From: an uncultured Verrucomicrobia subdivision 3 bacterium
GTDB lineage: Bacteria > Verrucomicrobiota > Verrucomicrobiia > Limisphaerales > UBA11358
Direction of reading: 5' to 3'
DNA length: 64,000 nucleotides
NCBI GenBank assembly: GCA_903872345.1
Contig: CAIQKM010000166.1
Coordinates: 49,392 to 113,391 of the forward strand
Numbering within the stretch: position 1 is the stretch's first letter; every line of letters starts with the position of its first letter. The notes beneath the pieces were generated by a model. That model had not been told where the DNA came from and did not search any database. It worked only from the letters and a program-made list of their open reading frames with translations. Below are positions 26,604 to 35,477 of this stretch, one piece after another. Both the position numbers and the translations under genes were made by a program.

Positions 26604-27140
26604 TTATTGGACCGTCTTGCCTTCCTTGCGCTGGACATGTTCGCCAGCGTAACGGACGCCCTTGCCTTTGTACGGTTCCGGCGGATAGTAGCTGCGGAGT
26701 TCCGAAGCGACTTTGCCGACGAGATGCTTGTCCGGTCCTTCCACGGTGACCTTGGTGTTTTCTTCCACGGTTACCTTGATTTGATCGGGAATTTCGTAAT
26801 TGATCGGATGGGAGAAACCCAACGACAGGTTGACCACCTTGCCGGTGACGGAGGCCTTGAAGCCGACGCCCTGGATTTCCAGTTTTTTCACGAAACCGTC
26901 CGTGACACCTTTGACCATGTTGTTGAGCAGGGCGCGGCTGAGGCCGTGCAAGGCCTTGGCCTGCGCGTCTTCCCCGGCGCGGCTGACAACGATCTTGTCA
27001 CCTTCCACTTTGAGCGAGGTGCGGGTCGGGAGGGTCCAGTCCAGCTTGCCTTTCGGCCCTTCGACATGAACTTTTTGCCCCTTCACTTCCACCTTTACTT
27101 TGGCGGGAATGACAATCGGCTGTTTTCCAATGCGTGACAT
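26604..27140 (-). CDS. rplF: Ribosomal protein uL6
   Basis: 178 residues from ATG 27140 (MSRIGKQPIVIPAKVKVEV), two homologous alpha/beta domains, and the C-terminal PEPYKGKGVRYAGEHVQRKEGKTV. Near the sarcin-ricin loop. The frame is open to 27290 but the upstream part overlaps rpsH and is not uL6. Confidence 0.97.
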   Translation of the reverse strand: MSRIGKQPIVIPAKVKVEVKGQKVHVEGPKGKLDWTLPTRTSLKVEGDKIVVSRAGEDAQAKALHGLSRALLNNMVKGVTDGFVKKLEIQGVGFKASVTGKVVNLSLGFSHPINYEIPDQIKVTVEENTKVTVEGPDKHLVGKVASELRSYYPPEPYKGKGVRYAGEHVQRKEGKTVQ

Positions 27141-27153
27141 AACTTGAAATGGG

Positions 27154-27540
27154 TTACCAAATATAGGCGAGGAGTTCTCCGCCCAGGTTTTTCTTGCGCG
27201 CCTGCGTATCGGTGAGGATGCCTTCGGAGGTCGAAACAATCGCCACTCCGAGTCCGCCGCGCACGCGGGGGATTTCCGTCGAGCCGACATAGCGGCGAAG
27301 ACCGGGCTTGCTCACGCGCTTGAGACCTTCAATGACGCTCTTCTTGCCATTGAACTTCAGGCGGATTTTGATTTTCTTCTTCAGGTCGCCTTCCACGGAC
27401 ACTTCACCGACGTATCCTTCGGATTGCAAAACCTTGGCCACACTCTCCTTGATGCGGGAATGGGGCAGTTCGACCACCGCGAGGTGGGCGGCACCCGCAT
27501 TGCGGATGCGCGTCAACATGTCAGAAATCGGATCGCTCAT
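27154..27540 (-). CDS. rpsH: Ribosomal protein uS8
   Basis: 128 residues: DPISDMLTRIRNAGAAHLAVVELPHSRIK at the start and VSTSEGILTDTQARKKNLGGELLAYIW at the end, the 16S rRNA-binding signature. In E. coli uS8 represses the spc operon; an equivalent site cannot be assigned here. Confidence 0.97.
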   Translation of the reverse strand: MSDPISDMLTRIRNAGAAHLAVVELPHSRIKESVAKVLQSEGYVGEVSVEGDLKKKIKIRLKFNGKKSVIEGLKRVSKPGLRRYVGSTEIPRVRGGLGVAIVSTSEGILTDTQARKKNLGGELLAYIW

Positions 27541-27611
27541 ATTAGTTAACTTTCGTCCTTCGTTTCGCCCCCATCAACAGTGTGGCGGCGACAGCAAGCA
27601 CGATTCAAAAT

Positions 27612-27881
27612 TTACCAGCTGGCCTTCGTCATGCCGGGGATCAGGCCGTTCAACGCCGCTTCGCGGAACGTCATACGGGAAACGCCGAACTTGCGGAGGT
27701 AACCGCGGCGGCGGCCGCTCATTTTGCAGCGGTTCACAACGCGCGTCGGGCTCGCATCACGCGGGAGAGCCGCGAGGCCGGCGTAGTCGCGCTTTGCCTT
27801 CAGTTCCGCACGGATCGCGGCGTACTTCTTCACCGTATCAGCCTTGCGCTTGTTGCGCTCCAACCAGGATGTCTTGGCCAT
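27612..27881 (-). CDS. rpsN: Ribosomal protein uS14 (zinc-free long form)
   Basis: 89 residues, the long C-minus form: [20 protein letters not shown] then [23 protein letters not shown]. Only one Cys, so the zinc site of the short form is missing. A 71-bp gap separates it from rpsH. Confidence 0.96.
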   Translation of the reverse strand: MAKTSWLERNKRKADTVKKYAAIRAELKAKRDYAGLAALPRDASPTRVVNRCKMSGRRRGYLRKFGVSRMTFREAALNGLIPGMTKASW

Positions 27882-27899
27882 ATCTCTTGATCTTAAAAA

Positions 27900-28442
27900 T
27901 TATTTCTCGGAAAACGGAAAACCCATCAGCTTCAGCAGATCCAGCGCGTGGGCGTTGGTGCCGGCGGTGGTCACAATCGTGATGTCCATCCCCTGCGGGC
28001 GCTTGATCTTGTCCAGTTCGATTTCCGGGAAAATCGTCTGCTCGGCCACGCCGAAGGTATAGTTGCCACGGCCGTCAAACTTGCGGGGCGAAAGGCCGCG
28101 AAAGTCACGGATACGGGGCAGCGCGGTCGAAACCAAACGGTCGAAGAATTCGAACATCGTGTCGTTGCGCAGCGTCACGCGGCAGCCGATCGGCTGGTTC
28201 TCGCGGAGCTTGAAATTCGCGATGGCGTTGCGGGACTTGCTCACCGCCGGCTTGCGCCCGGTGATCATCGTCAGGTCCTTCGCGGCATCTTCCAGGGCGC
28301 CCTTTTCCAGCGACGCGCTGATGCCCATGTTCACGACGATCTTAACGAACTTCGGAATCTGGTGGATGTTAGTGTAGTTGTGCTTTTGCTTGAGCGCCGG
28401 CACCACTTCCTCAACGTATTTTTTGTAAAGTCTTGATTTCAT
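27900..28442 (-). CDS. rplE: Ribosomal protein uL5
   Basis: 180 residues: IPKFVKIVVNMGISASLEKGALEDAAKDL, KSRNAIANFKLRENQPIGCRVTLR, and the end GTNAHALDLLKLMGFPFSEK. Binds 5S rRNA and the P-site tRNA side of the large subunit. It is 34 bp after rplX. Confidence 0.98.
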   Translation of the reverse strand: MKSRLYKKYVEEVVPALKQKHNYTNIHQIPKFVKIVVNMGISASLEKGALEDAAKDLTMITGRKPAVSKSRNAIANFKLRENQPIGCRVTLRNDTMFEFFDRLVSTALPRIRDFRGLSPRKFDGRGNYTFGVAEQTIFPEIELDKIKRPQGMDITIVTTAGTNAHALDLLKLMGFPFSEK

Positions 28443-28476
28443 TTTTTAACATCACGGATTTGGCCGTGAATAAATT

Positions 28477-28725
28477 TTACTTGGCGGCGGCTTCGGCCCC
28501 TTCGCTCTTCTTCACATTCGAGATGTGGATTGAACCTTCGCGCTCAACGATGGCGCCGTTCGGGTTCTGCTGGCTCTTGCGCACATGCTTCTTGACCATG
28601 GCGAGACCTTCGATGACCACGCGGGCCTTCTTGGCCTGCACCGAAATGATCCGGCCGCTCTTGCCCTTTTCCTTGCCGGCCAACACGACCACATGGTCGC
28701 CTTTTTTAACATGAAATTTTGTCAT
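28477..28725 (-). CDS. rplX: Ribosomal protein uL24
   Basis: 82 residues with a KOW motif (HVKKGDHVVVLAGKEKGKSGRII). Assembly initiator of the large subunit. The C-terminus (SEGAEAAAK) is Ala-rich. It is 4 bp after rplN. Confidence 0.97.
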   Translation of the reverse strand: MTKFHVKKGDHVVVLAGKEKGKSGRIISVQAKKARVVIEGLAMVKKHVRKSQQNPNGAIVEREGSIHISNVKKSEGAEAAAK

Positions 28726-28729
28726 AACC

Positions 28730-29095
28730 TTAGATGACCTCCGGAGCGAGTGAAATGATCTTCATGAACTTCTTGTCGCGCAATTCACGGGCGACGGGGC
28801 CGAAGATGCGGGTGCCCTTGGGATTCAATTCCTTGTCGATGATCACGCAGGCATTGCGGTCAAAGCGCAGGGCCGAACCGTCGCTGCGGCGGATGGTCTG
28901 GCGGGTGCGCACGATGACGGCGTCATGAACTTCACCCTTCTTGACCTGCCCGTCCGGGGCGGCGTCCTTGATATGGACTTTGATCACGTCGCCGATGCCG
29001 GCGAACGTCTGGTTGCGGCCCAACACGCCGATGTTCCAAGCAACCTTGGCACCGGTGTTGTCCGCCACATCTAAACTGGAACGAACTTGCAACAT
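28730..29095 (-). CDS. rplN: Ribosomal protein uL14
   Basis: 121 residues: [59 protein letters not shown], and the end [15 protein letters not shown]. Lies at the subunit interface and binds ribosome-silencing factor RsfS in other bacteria. Confidence 0.98.
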   Translation of the reverse strand: MLQVRSSLDVADNTGAKVAWNIGVLGRNQTFAGIGDVIKVHIKDAAPDGQVKKGEVHDAVIVRTRQTIRRSDGSALRFDRNACVIIDKELNPKGTRIFGPVARELRDKKFMKIISLAPEVI

Positions 29096-29106
29096 AAAAA
29101 ATTAAA

Positions 29107-29406
29107 TTAGGCGGTTACGGTGGTTTCAGCCGCGTTGCGCGTCACAACTTCGACGAGCGTCCAGCGCTTGAGCTTGGACAGCGGGCGCGATTCCTCGATG
29201 AGGACCGTGTCGCCCACCTTGGCTTCGGCCTTCGCATCGTGGGCGTAAAATTTCTTGTACGACGTCACGATTTTTTTGAACCGGGGATGCGGGAAACGGC
29301 GTTCCACGCGCACCACGATGGTCTTGGTCATCTTGTTGGAGACGACTTCGCCGACGCGTTGCTTGCGGTGACCGCCGGTCGTAGGAGTATTCGTTTCTTC
29401 AGCCAT
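29107..29406 (-). CDS. rpsQ: Ribosomal protein uS17
   Basis: 99 residues. The OB-fold core [25 protein letters not shown] follows a polar 18-residue extension ([19 protein letters not shown]). Binds the 5' domain of 16S rRNA. Next to rpmC with a 5-bp gap. Confidence 0.96.
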   Translation of the reverse strand: MAEETNTPTTGGHRKQRVGEVVSNKMTKTIVVRVERRFPHPRFKKIVTSYKKFYAHDAKAEAKVGDTVLIEESRPLSKLKRWTLVEVVTRNAAETTVTA

Positions 29407-29411
29407 ACAAA

Positions 29412-29612
29412 TTATTTGGCAACCTGGTTACGCAGTGCCGAGATGCGGGTTTCGACCTTGGCAATATCCTTGCGCAGGGTTTTCAGGCGCGCGGGTTTCT
29501 CCAACTGCGCGCTCGCCTGTTGCAGGCGCAGATTGAACATCTCTTGACGCAGGTCCCGGCTCTTGGCCGACAGCTCTACCAACGTCAGGTCTTTGATTTC
29601 GGCAAATTTCAT
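29412..29612 (-). CDS. rpmC: Ribosomal protein uL29
   Basis: 66 residues forming two antiparallel helices: [28 protein letters not shown] and [18 protein letters not shown]. It sits at the polypeptide exit and helps recruit trigger factor and SRP. Six bp separate it from rplP. Confidence 0.96.
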   Translation of the reverse strand: MKFAEIKDLTLVELSAKSRDLRQEMFNLRLQQASAQLEKPARLKTLRKDIAKVETRISALRNQVAK

Positions 29613-29618
29613 TGTCTC

Positions 29619-30041
29619 TTAGCTCACGTGTTGATGACGTGAAATAAACTTGGTTTTGATCGGCAACTTGGAAGCGGCCAGGCGCATGGACTCACGCGCA
29701 TCCGCTTCCGTAACACCGTCGACTTCAAACAAAATGTTCGCAGGGCGAATCACGGCCACCCAGGACTCCAGCGGTCCCTTACCGTGACCCATGCGCGTTT
29801 CCAAGGGCTTCTTGGTGTAGGATTTCTGCGGGAAAACCCGGATCCACATCTTGCCCTTGCGCTTCATGTGACGGGCGATGGCCACGCGGCAGGCTTCGAG
29901 CTGCTTCGTATCCATCCAGCAACGTTCGAGCGCCATCAGGCCATACTCGCCAAAGGCGACCGTATTGCCACTCGTGGCGAGCCCCGTGCGGCTGCCACGG
30001 TGCATTTTGCGAAACTTTACTCTTTCCGGCTGCATTGCCAT
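29619..30041 (-). CDS. rplP: Ribosomal protein uL16
   Basis: 140 residues: PERVKFRKMHRGSRTGLATSG, IARHMKRKGKMWIRVFPQKSYTKKPLETRMGHGKGPLESWVAV. The conserved Arg loop approaches the A-site tRNA. The order rpsC-rplP-rpmC-rpsQ is canonical. Confidence 0.98.
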   Translation of the reverse strand: MAMQPERVKFRKMHRGSRTGLATSGNTVAFGEYGLMALERCWMDTKQLEACRVAIARHMKRKGKMWIRVFPQKSYTKKPLETRMGHGKGPLESWVAVIRPANILFEVDGVTEADARESMRLAASKLPIKTKFISRHQHVS

Positions 30042-30064
30042 AAAAAATATCCTTCTCTAAAAAT

Positions 30065-30736
30065 TTAGTTGGCCACAGGCGCTTCCGCCTTCACTTCGGC
30101 CCGTTTCTGGGGCTTGTTCTCGCCCTTGCAAATCCAGCACTTGATGCCGAGCTTGCCATAAACCGTGTTCGCTTCGGCAAAGCCGTAGTCGATGTTGGCG
30201 CGGAGCGTATGCAGCGGCACACGGCCCCAGTGATACATTTCCACGCGGGCCAGTTCGGCCCCGCCCAGGCGGCCGGCGGCGCGCACCTTGATGCCTTCGG
30301 CGCCAAAATCCTTGGCCGTCTGCAAAGCCTTTTTCATCGCGCGGCGGAACGAAACGCGGCGCTCAAGTTGCAGCGCAATGTTCTCGGCCACCAACTGGGC
30401 GTCGAGCTCGGGCTGCTTCACCTCGACGATGTCGACGTAAACTTCCTTGCCCGTCTTGCGGCTCAGCTCTTCCTTGAGCTTGTCGATTTCCGAGCCCTTG
30501 CGGCCGATCACCACGCCCGGACGGGCGGTGAGGATCGTCACGCGGCAACGGTTCGTCGCACGCTCAATCAAAATCTTCGGCACCGAGGCCGATTCCAGCT
30601 TCTTCTTCAGCAGGTCGCGGATCTCGCGATCTTCGTTCAACAGCTTGGCGAAGTCCCGCTTGTCGGCGAACCATTTGGAGCGCCAGTCTTTATTGACGGC
30701 GACACGCAAACCGATTGGATTGGTCTTTTGGCCCAT
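30065..30736 (-). CDS. rpsC: Ribosomal protein uS3
   Basis: 223 residues: [24 protein letters not shown] start, a KH RNA-binding domain ([25 protein letters not shown]) and the C-terminal mRNA-entry domain with [26 protein letters not shown]. The last 20 residues ([13 protein letters not shown]) form a charged tail. Confidence 0.98.
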   Translation of the reverse strand: MGQKTNPIGLRVAVNKDWRSKWFADKRDFAKLLNEDREIRDLLKKKLESASVPKILIERATNRCRVTILTARPGVVIGRKGSEIDKLKEELSRKTGKEVYVDIVEVKQPELDAQLVAENIALQLERRVSFRRAMKKALQTAKDFGAEGIKVRAAGRLGGAELARVEMYHWGRVPLHTLRANIDYGFAEANTVYGKLGIKCWICKGENKPQKRAEVKAEAPVAN

Positions 30737-30739
30737 ATG

Positions 30740-31072
30740 TTATTCGTCAGACAAAGTGATTTTGATGTGGCAACGGCGCTTCAGAATCGGGCCGGCGGAA
30801 CCGCGGGCCTTGGGCTGAAACCGCTTGATGGTGGTCGCCGTACCGGCAACCGCCTCTTTGATACGCAAAGTTTCGGGGCGCAACTTGTTGTTGTTCTCCG
30901 CATTGGCGATGGCGGACTTGAGCGTCTTGGCCACCACGCGGGCTCCCTTGCGGGGCACCACGGCGAGGATCGCCATGGCCTGCAAGGCCGGCAAACCCTG
31001 AACCTGCCGCACGACCTCGCGCATTTTCTGCGCGGACATGGGGATGTTTTTTTGAATCGCGAAAACTTCCAT
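30740..31072 (-). CDS. rplV: Ribosomal protein uL22
   Basis: 110 residues with the tunnel-lining beta hairpin: PMSAQKMREVVRQVQGLPALQAMAIL and RFQPKARGSAGPILKRRCHIKITL. This is the hairpin where macrolide-resistance changes arise in other species. It starts 3 bp after rpsS. Confidence 0.97.
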   Translation of the reverse strand: MEVFAIQKNIPMSAQKMREVVRQVQGLPALQAMAILAVVPRKGARVVAKTLKSAIANAENNNKLRPETLRIKEAVAGTATTIKRFQPKARGSAGPILKRRCHIKITLSDE

Positions 31073-31075
31073 AAA

Positions 31076-31357
31076 CTATTTGGCCTCCGCCTTGGCAGTG
31101 TGGGCGCCGTGCTTCTTGAACGTGCGCGTCAGTGAAAATTCACCCAGCTTGTGACCCACCATGTTTTCCGTCACAAATACGGGATTGAAAACCTTGCCGT
31201 TATGAACCGTGAAGGTCAAACCGACAAACTCCGGCGTGATCGTCGAGCGGCGCGACCAGGTCTTGATCGGCGTCTTCTGATTCACCGCCTTGGCCTTCTG
31301 GATCTTCTCCAGCAGGTGGGCTTCAACAAACGGGCCTTTTTTAATCGAACGTCCCAT
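31076..31357 (-). CDS. rpsS: Ribosomal protein uS19
   Basis: 93 residues: [47 protein letters not shown] and [19 protein letters not shown]. Binds the 30S head with uS13. Confidence 0.98.
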   Translation of the reverse strand: MGRSIKKGPFVEAHLLEKIQKAKAVNQKTPIKTWSRRSTITPEFVGLTFTVHNGKVFNPVFVTENMVGHKLGEFSLTRTFKKHGAHTAKAEAK

Positions 31358-31362
31358 AAAAA

Positions 31363-32217
31363 TTATTTGGTCTTGATCGGCAATCCGTTACGGCGGACCA
31401 CAATGAACCGGTTGGAATATTTGTACTTGGTACGGGTCTTGCCACCCTTGGCCACCTTGCCCCACGGCGACATGAGCTGCTGCCAGCCACCACCGGACTT
31501 GGATTTACCCTGACCGCCACCGTTAGGATGGTCAACCGGGTTACGAGTCACACCGCGGTTAATCGGGCGGATGCCACGATGACGGGAGCGACCAGCCTTG
31601 CCGAGAATCACGTTTTCATGCTCGGTATTGCCCACCTGGCCAATCGTCGCATAGCACTCTTCGTTCACCCGGCGGATTTCGCCGGAGGGCAAACGGAGCT
31701 GCGCGTAGCCTTCGTCGCGGGACATCAGAGTCGCCGCACCGCCAGCCGAACGCACCATCTGACCGCCACTGCCGGGAGTCAGTTCAATATTATGAACCGA
31801 CAGACCGATCGGGATCAAACGCAAAGGAAGGGCATTGCCAACTTCCGGCGGAGCCGTCGGACCGCTGCTGATCGCCACACCCACCTTGATGCCGACCGGC
31901 GCGATGATATAACGCTTCTCGCCGTCCTTGTATTGCAACAGTGCAATGCGGGCCGAGCGGAGGGGATCGTATTCAATCGCCGCCACCGTCGCTTCCACGC
32001 CGTGCTTGTTGCGCTTGAAATCAACCAGGCGAATTTTCTGTTTGTGGCCGCCACCGATACCACGGGCCGTCACACGGCCATAGGTATTACGTCCACCGGA
32101 CTTCTTGCGTATTTCGACCAGGGATTTCTCCGGGGTCGTTTTCGTAATATCGCTGTAGTCCGCGATCGTAATGTATCGCGTAGACGGCGTCAGCGGTCTA
32201 AAAGTTTTTACAGGCAT
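31363..32217 (-). CDS. rplB: Ribosomal protein uL2
   Basis: 284 residues, full length. RNA-binding core ([45 protein letters not shown]) and the conserved [10 protein letters not shown] histidine near the peptidyl-transferase centre. It is the first gene of the operon here; rplW, rplD, rplC and rpsJ, which precede rplB in most bacteria, are not upstream. Confidence 0.98.
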   Translation of the reverse strand: MPVKTFRPLTPSTRYITIADYSDITKTTPEKSLVEIRKKSGGRNTYGRVTARGIGGGHKQKIRLVDFKRNKHGVEATVAAIEYDPLRSARIALLQYKDGEKRYIIAPVGIKVGVAISSGPTAPPEVGNALPLRLIPIGLSVHNIELTPGSGGQMVRSAGGAATLMSRDEGYAQLRLPSGEIRRVNEECYATIGQVGNTEHENVILGKAGRSRHRGIRPINRGVTRNPVDHPNGGGQGKSKSGGGWQQLMSPWGKVAKGGKTRTKYKYSNRFIVVRRNGLPIKTK

Positions 32218-32538
32218 AATAACAAAAGTTTTTTATCAGCAACTTTGAAGTTGGCAGGCCATCATTCCTGTCCCTTGCCGGGAATCAGTTATCGGTCTGC
32301 AAACATGCTGTCCTATCGCCTTTCGGACGTAGAGGAGCGAGAAGACTATCAAAGATGAGAATGAAGGCAATATCTTTTTTAATTTTTTTTCAAGGGCCGT
32401 ATCCCGGCCATGAAATCCATAAAATCACTGATATTATTGGGTAAAATACTTTCCACCAGCGGTTGTCCGCCAAAACCAAATTGACGGCGGCTTAAAAAAC
32501 ATCATCTCCCCTGCCCCTTTTTGGCTCCACTTATGCCT
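32218..32538 (-). promoter_or_regulatory. Leader and promoter region of the ribosomal superoperon
   Basis: A 321-bp non-coding stretch between rplB and the AraC gene, both on the minus strand. It must hold the promoter of a 13-kb operon. A palindrome CAACTT-TG-AAGTTG lies at about 32239-32252, close to the rplB start. An A-tract flanked by TTGAAA (about 32378-32400) is AT-rich enough for an UP-element or -35, but no -10 with proper spacing is convincing. Confidence 0.4.
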
Positions 32539-33552
32539 TCAAACCCGCTCCCGATACTCTCGCGGGCTCATTTGATACTGCCCCCGGAACGCCGTGGCGA
32601 AGTATTGGCTCGAATTAAACCCGTTTTCAAAGGCGATCTCCGTCACCGATTGCTCCGGATTCGCCCGCAATTGCCGCGCAGCCCGCTCCAGCCGGCATCT
32701 ATTGAGGTATTCCACCGGCCCGTTATTCACCAATTCCCGGCAATACTTGGAAAACACCGTAATTCCCATGCCGCAATGCGCCGCCATCTTCGCCAGCGTC
32801 CATGGTTCGCTGCTGCTGGCCGCATTTTCCGCCAAATCCCGCAAAAAGAGCTCCACCGCCCGCCGGCGCGTCGCCAATTCCGGGTTTTGCGGTGTCTGCT
32901 GCTCGGTCAATGCTTCCAAAATCCCTAATAATAGCTGGTTCAACAGCGCAATCATGCGCGATTCCACAAACGGCTCCCGCCATTGCAACACCCCCGCCGA
33001 CAGCCCCCGGAACGCCGCCGCAATGCCCGGTGACGACTTCCACACCGCATTATCACTATGCCGCAGCTTGCGCGTCAGCTCCGCCCGATCCGCCGGCGTC
33101 AGCGTCAGCCAATGCGGCCAGCGCCATTCCTGGTTGGGCCGCCGCACCCCCACGTCCAGAATGAGCCAATGCAGCTTGCCCGGCCCGATGTTCGGCGCCC
33201 CCAGTTGATGCAACTGCCACGGCCGCGTCAGGGTAAAATGGCCGGAACCAAGTTCAAATTTCTTCGCTTCCACGCAAAACGTCATTGCCCCCGTTTCCAA
33301 ATAAGTAATTTCAATCCCCTCGTTGCGATGCGGGTCCAGCCCCCAGTCCTGCGTGCCCGTGCCGTTCCAGAAACCGATGCTCGTAATGCCCGCCAGCTCC
33401 GTTCGCTTCAGCCGGATGCCCGGATAATAGCCCTTGGACAGCGCATGCAGTTGTATCTTTCCGCCGCGCACCGCCGCAAACTGCGGCGCGCAGGAATCAA
33501 TCTCAAACCGGGCACCAGGCGCCAGGTAAATCGGAGCAACCGCTTTTCGCAT
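32539..33552 (-). CDS. AraC/XylS-family transcriptional regulator
   Basis: A 337-residue regulator. The N-terminal half is a cupin-like sensing domain (IEITYLETGAMTFCVEAKKFELGSGHFTLTRPWQLHQLG). The C-terminal 100 residues hold two helix-turn-helix motifs: TLAKMAAHCGMGITVFSKYCRE and SVTEIAFENGFNSSQYFATAFRGQYQMSPREYR, the AraC signature. It is divergent from the fucosidase with only 75 bp between the starts, so it likely senses a sugar released by that enzyme. The ligand is inferred from context only. Confidence 0.92.
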   Translation of the reverse strand: MRKAVAPIYLAPGARFEIDSCAPQFAAVRGGKIQLHALSKGYYPGIRLKRTELAGITSIGFWNGTGTQDWGLDPHRNEGIEITYLETGAMTFCVEAKKFELGSGHFTLTRPWQLHQLGAPNIGPGKLHWLILDVGVRRPNQEWRWPHWLTLTPADRAELTRKLRHSDNAVWKSSPGIAAAFRGLSAGVLQWREPFVESRMIALLNQLLLGILEALTEQQTPQNPELATRRRAVELFLRDLAENAASSSEPWTLAKMAAHCGMGITVFSKYCRELVNNGPVEYLNRCRLERAARQLRANPEQSVTEIAFENGFNSSQYFATAFRGQYQMSPREYRERV

Positions 33553-33627
33553 GAATGTTCAATATCATTCGCCGAATGAATTTGCAAGACCGCGCGCCCT
33601 TCCCGCAACATACTGGCGGCCACACTT
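33553..33627. promoter_or_regulatory. Divergent promoter region, AraC regulator and fucosidase
   Basis: This 75-bp gap must carry both promoters and probably the regulator's operator. ATTCGCCGAATGAA (about 33567-33580) contains the short inverted repeat TTCG-CCGAA. No clear -35/-10 pair is seen. Confidence 0.4.
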
Positions 33628-35313
33628 ATGAAATCCCTTTTGCGCCCCCTCGTGTTGTTTGGTGCCGGCCTGCTGGCCCTCGCTTCCGCATTCACCCCGC
33701 CGGCCGTCGCCGCCCCCGCCGACCATACCTGGCCGGCCGCCGATCCCGCCGCCGTCGCCCGCTGGCAGAGCCTGCGCTTCGGCATGTTCATCCACTGGGG
33801 CCCCGTCAGCCTCACCGGCCACGAAATCGGCTGGTCCCGCGGCGCGCAAACCCCCATTGACGTTTACGACAACCTCTACCACCAGTTCAACCCCACCAAC
33901 TTCAACGCCGATGAATGGGTCGCCATCGCCAAGGCCGCCGGCATGAAGTACATCGTCCTCACCACCAAACATCACGACGGCTTCTGCCTCTGGGACACCA
34001 AGCTCTCGGATTACAATATCATGAACACGCCCTTTCACCGTGATGTCGTGAGAGAACTCGCCACCGCCTGCAAAAAACAGGGCATTGATTTCGGCGCTTA
34101 TTACTCCGTCACCGACTGGTACAACACCAACTGGCCCGTCACCAGCCCCGCCGGCAAGGTGAAACGCGACACCTCGGATCTCGACGCCTACGAAAAATAT
34201 CTCCAGGGCCAGATCACCGAACTCATCCAGAACTACGGTCCCCTCATCACCATCTGGAACGACGTTTCCGCCATGTATGGCAAACGCGGCGCCGCCACCA
34301 TTGAAATGGTTCGCCGCCTCCAGCCCGACATCCTCATCAACAACCGCACCGGCGACGGCGGCGACTACGAAACCCCCGAGCAGCGCATCGGTAAATTCCA
34401 GCTCAATCATCCTTGGGAATCCTGCATGACCATTTCCGCCCACAACGCCTGGGCCTGGGGCGGATCCAAGGACGGCGTGAAAACCCTCGCCGCCTGCCTC
34501 GACATGCTCATTCGCGGCGCCGGCGGCGATGGCAACATCCTCCTGAATGTCGGTCCCCGGCCCGACGGCCTCATTGATCCCGAACAGGTCGCCCGGCTCA
34601 AGGAAATTGGCGACTGGCTCGCCCGCAACGGCGAAAGCATCTACGGCACCCGGGGCGGTCCCTGGAAGCCCGCCGGCAGCATTACCAGCACCCGCAAGGG
34701 CAATAATGTTTACATCCATCTGATCTCGGCCGACCAAACCCGCATTGAACTCCCCGCCTTGCCGGCGACCATCAAATCCGCCACCCTCCTGAACGGCGGC
34801 AACGTTGAATTCACCCAGCAGGACGGCAAACTGACGATTAACCTGCCCGCCGGTCCCCGCGACGCCATCGATACCATCATCAAACTCGAACTCGACCGCC
34901 CCGCCATGGACCTGCCCGTGCTCACGCCCGCCCCGGAGATCAAAGCCACCGCCTCCAACGTGTTTGAGAAAAATGAAGCCGAATATGGCGCCGAAAAAGC
35001 CTTCGATAACGATGCCGACACCCGCTGGGCCACCGACAGCGGCACCAAGCAGGCTTGGATTGCCGCCGACCTCGGCCACACCCAGTCCATTGGCAACGTT
35101 CACCTTCAGGAAGCCAAGGATTATGCCGGCCGCGTGACCAAGTTTGAATTTCAATACCGCGACGGCGACGATTGGAAGACCATTTTTAGCGGCACCAAAA
35201 TTGGCGCAAATTTCAAGAAATCGTTCCCTGCGGTAACCGCCCGCGAATTCCGCCTCAACATCCTTGACGCCACCGATGGGCCGACCCTGTCCGAAATCGA
35301 ACTAAGCCGTTAA
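33628..35313 (+). CDS. Secreted GH29 alpha-L-fucosidase with C-terminal F5/8-type C domain
   Basis: A 561-residue exported enzyme releasing terminal L-fucose. Signal peptide 1-28 (LLALASAFTPPAVAA). The GH29 barrel starts WQSLRFGMFIHWGPVSL and includes YIVLTTKHHDGFCLW. The nucleophile is expected at D212 in TIWNDVS, and LNVGPRPDGLI closes the barrel. After a beta-sandwich (about 350-425), residues 440-561 form a discoidin/CBM32-like domain (YGAEKAFDNDADTRWATDS) for glycan binding. With the sulfatase it suggests use of fucose-rich sulfated glycans. Confidence 0.95.
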   Translation: MKSLLRPLVLFGAGLLALASAFTPPAVAAPADHTWPAADPAAVARWQSLRFGMFIHWGPVSLTGHEIGWSRGAQTPIDVYDNLYHQFNPTNFNADEWVAIAKAAGMKYIVLTTKHHDGFCLWDTKLSDYNIMNTPFHRDVVRELATACKKQGIDFGAYYSVTDWYNTNWPVTSPAGKVKRDTSDLDAYEKYLQGQITELIQNYGPLITIWNDVSAMYGKRGAATIEMVRRLQPDILINNRTGDGGDYETPEQRIGKFQLNHPWESCMTISAHNAWAWGGSKDGVKTLAACLDMLIRGAGGDGNILLNVGPRPDGLIDPEQVARLKEIGDWLARNGESIYGTRGGPWKPAGSITSTRKGNNVYIHLISADQTRIELPALPATIKSATLLNGGNVEFTQQDGKLTINLPAGPRDAIDTIIKLELDRPAMDLPVLTPAPEIKATASNVFEKNEAEYGAEKAFDNDADTRWATDSGTKQAWIAADLGHTQSIGNVHLQEAKDYAGRVTKFEFQYRDGDDWKTIFSGTKIGANFKKSFPAVTAREFRLNILDATDGPTLSEIELSR

Positions 35314-35440
35314 TAAACGGCGGGCCGGAAAATAAACGCCGAGACGCTGAGGCCGGGGAGACTCACAGAGAAAGCATCGGAGCTTCTGCTGAGTTCCCCC
35401 CCTCAGCGAATCTCCGCGTTCTCAGCGGCTCCGCGCAGGT

Positions 35441-35474
35441 GGATGTTCGATGTTGGGCGTTGGATGTTTTTCCA
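35441..35474. repeat. GATGTTGG-type short repeat
   Basis: GGATGTTCGATGTTGGGCG followed by TTGGATGTTT, the same kind of phrase as 9219-9260. It is preceded by CTCAGCGAATCTCCGCGTTCTCAGCG, part of a family of GCGGAG/CTCAGCG intergenic phrases. Confidence 0.45.
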
Positions 35475-35477
35475 TCC

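Noticed and set aside
33565..35154. Minus-strand 529-codon open frame across the fucosidase
   Set aside because: Gly/Val/Ala-rich antisense artefact; GH29 motifs are on the plus strand.
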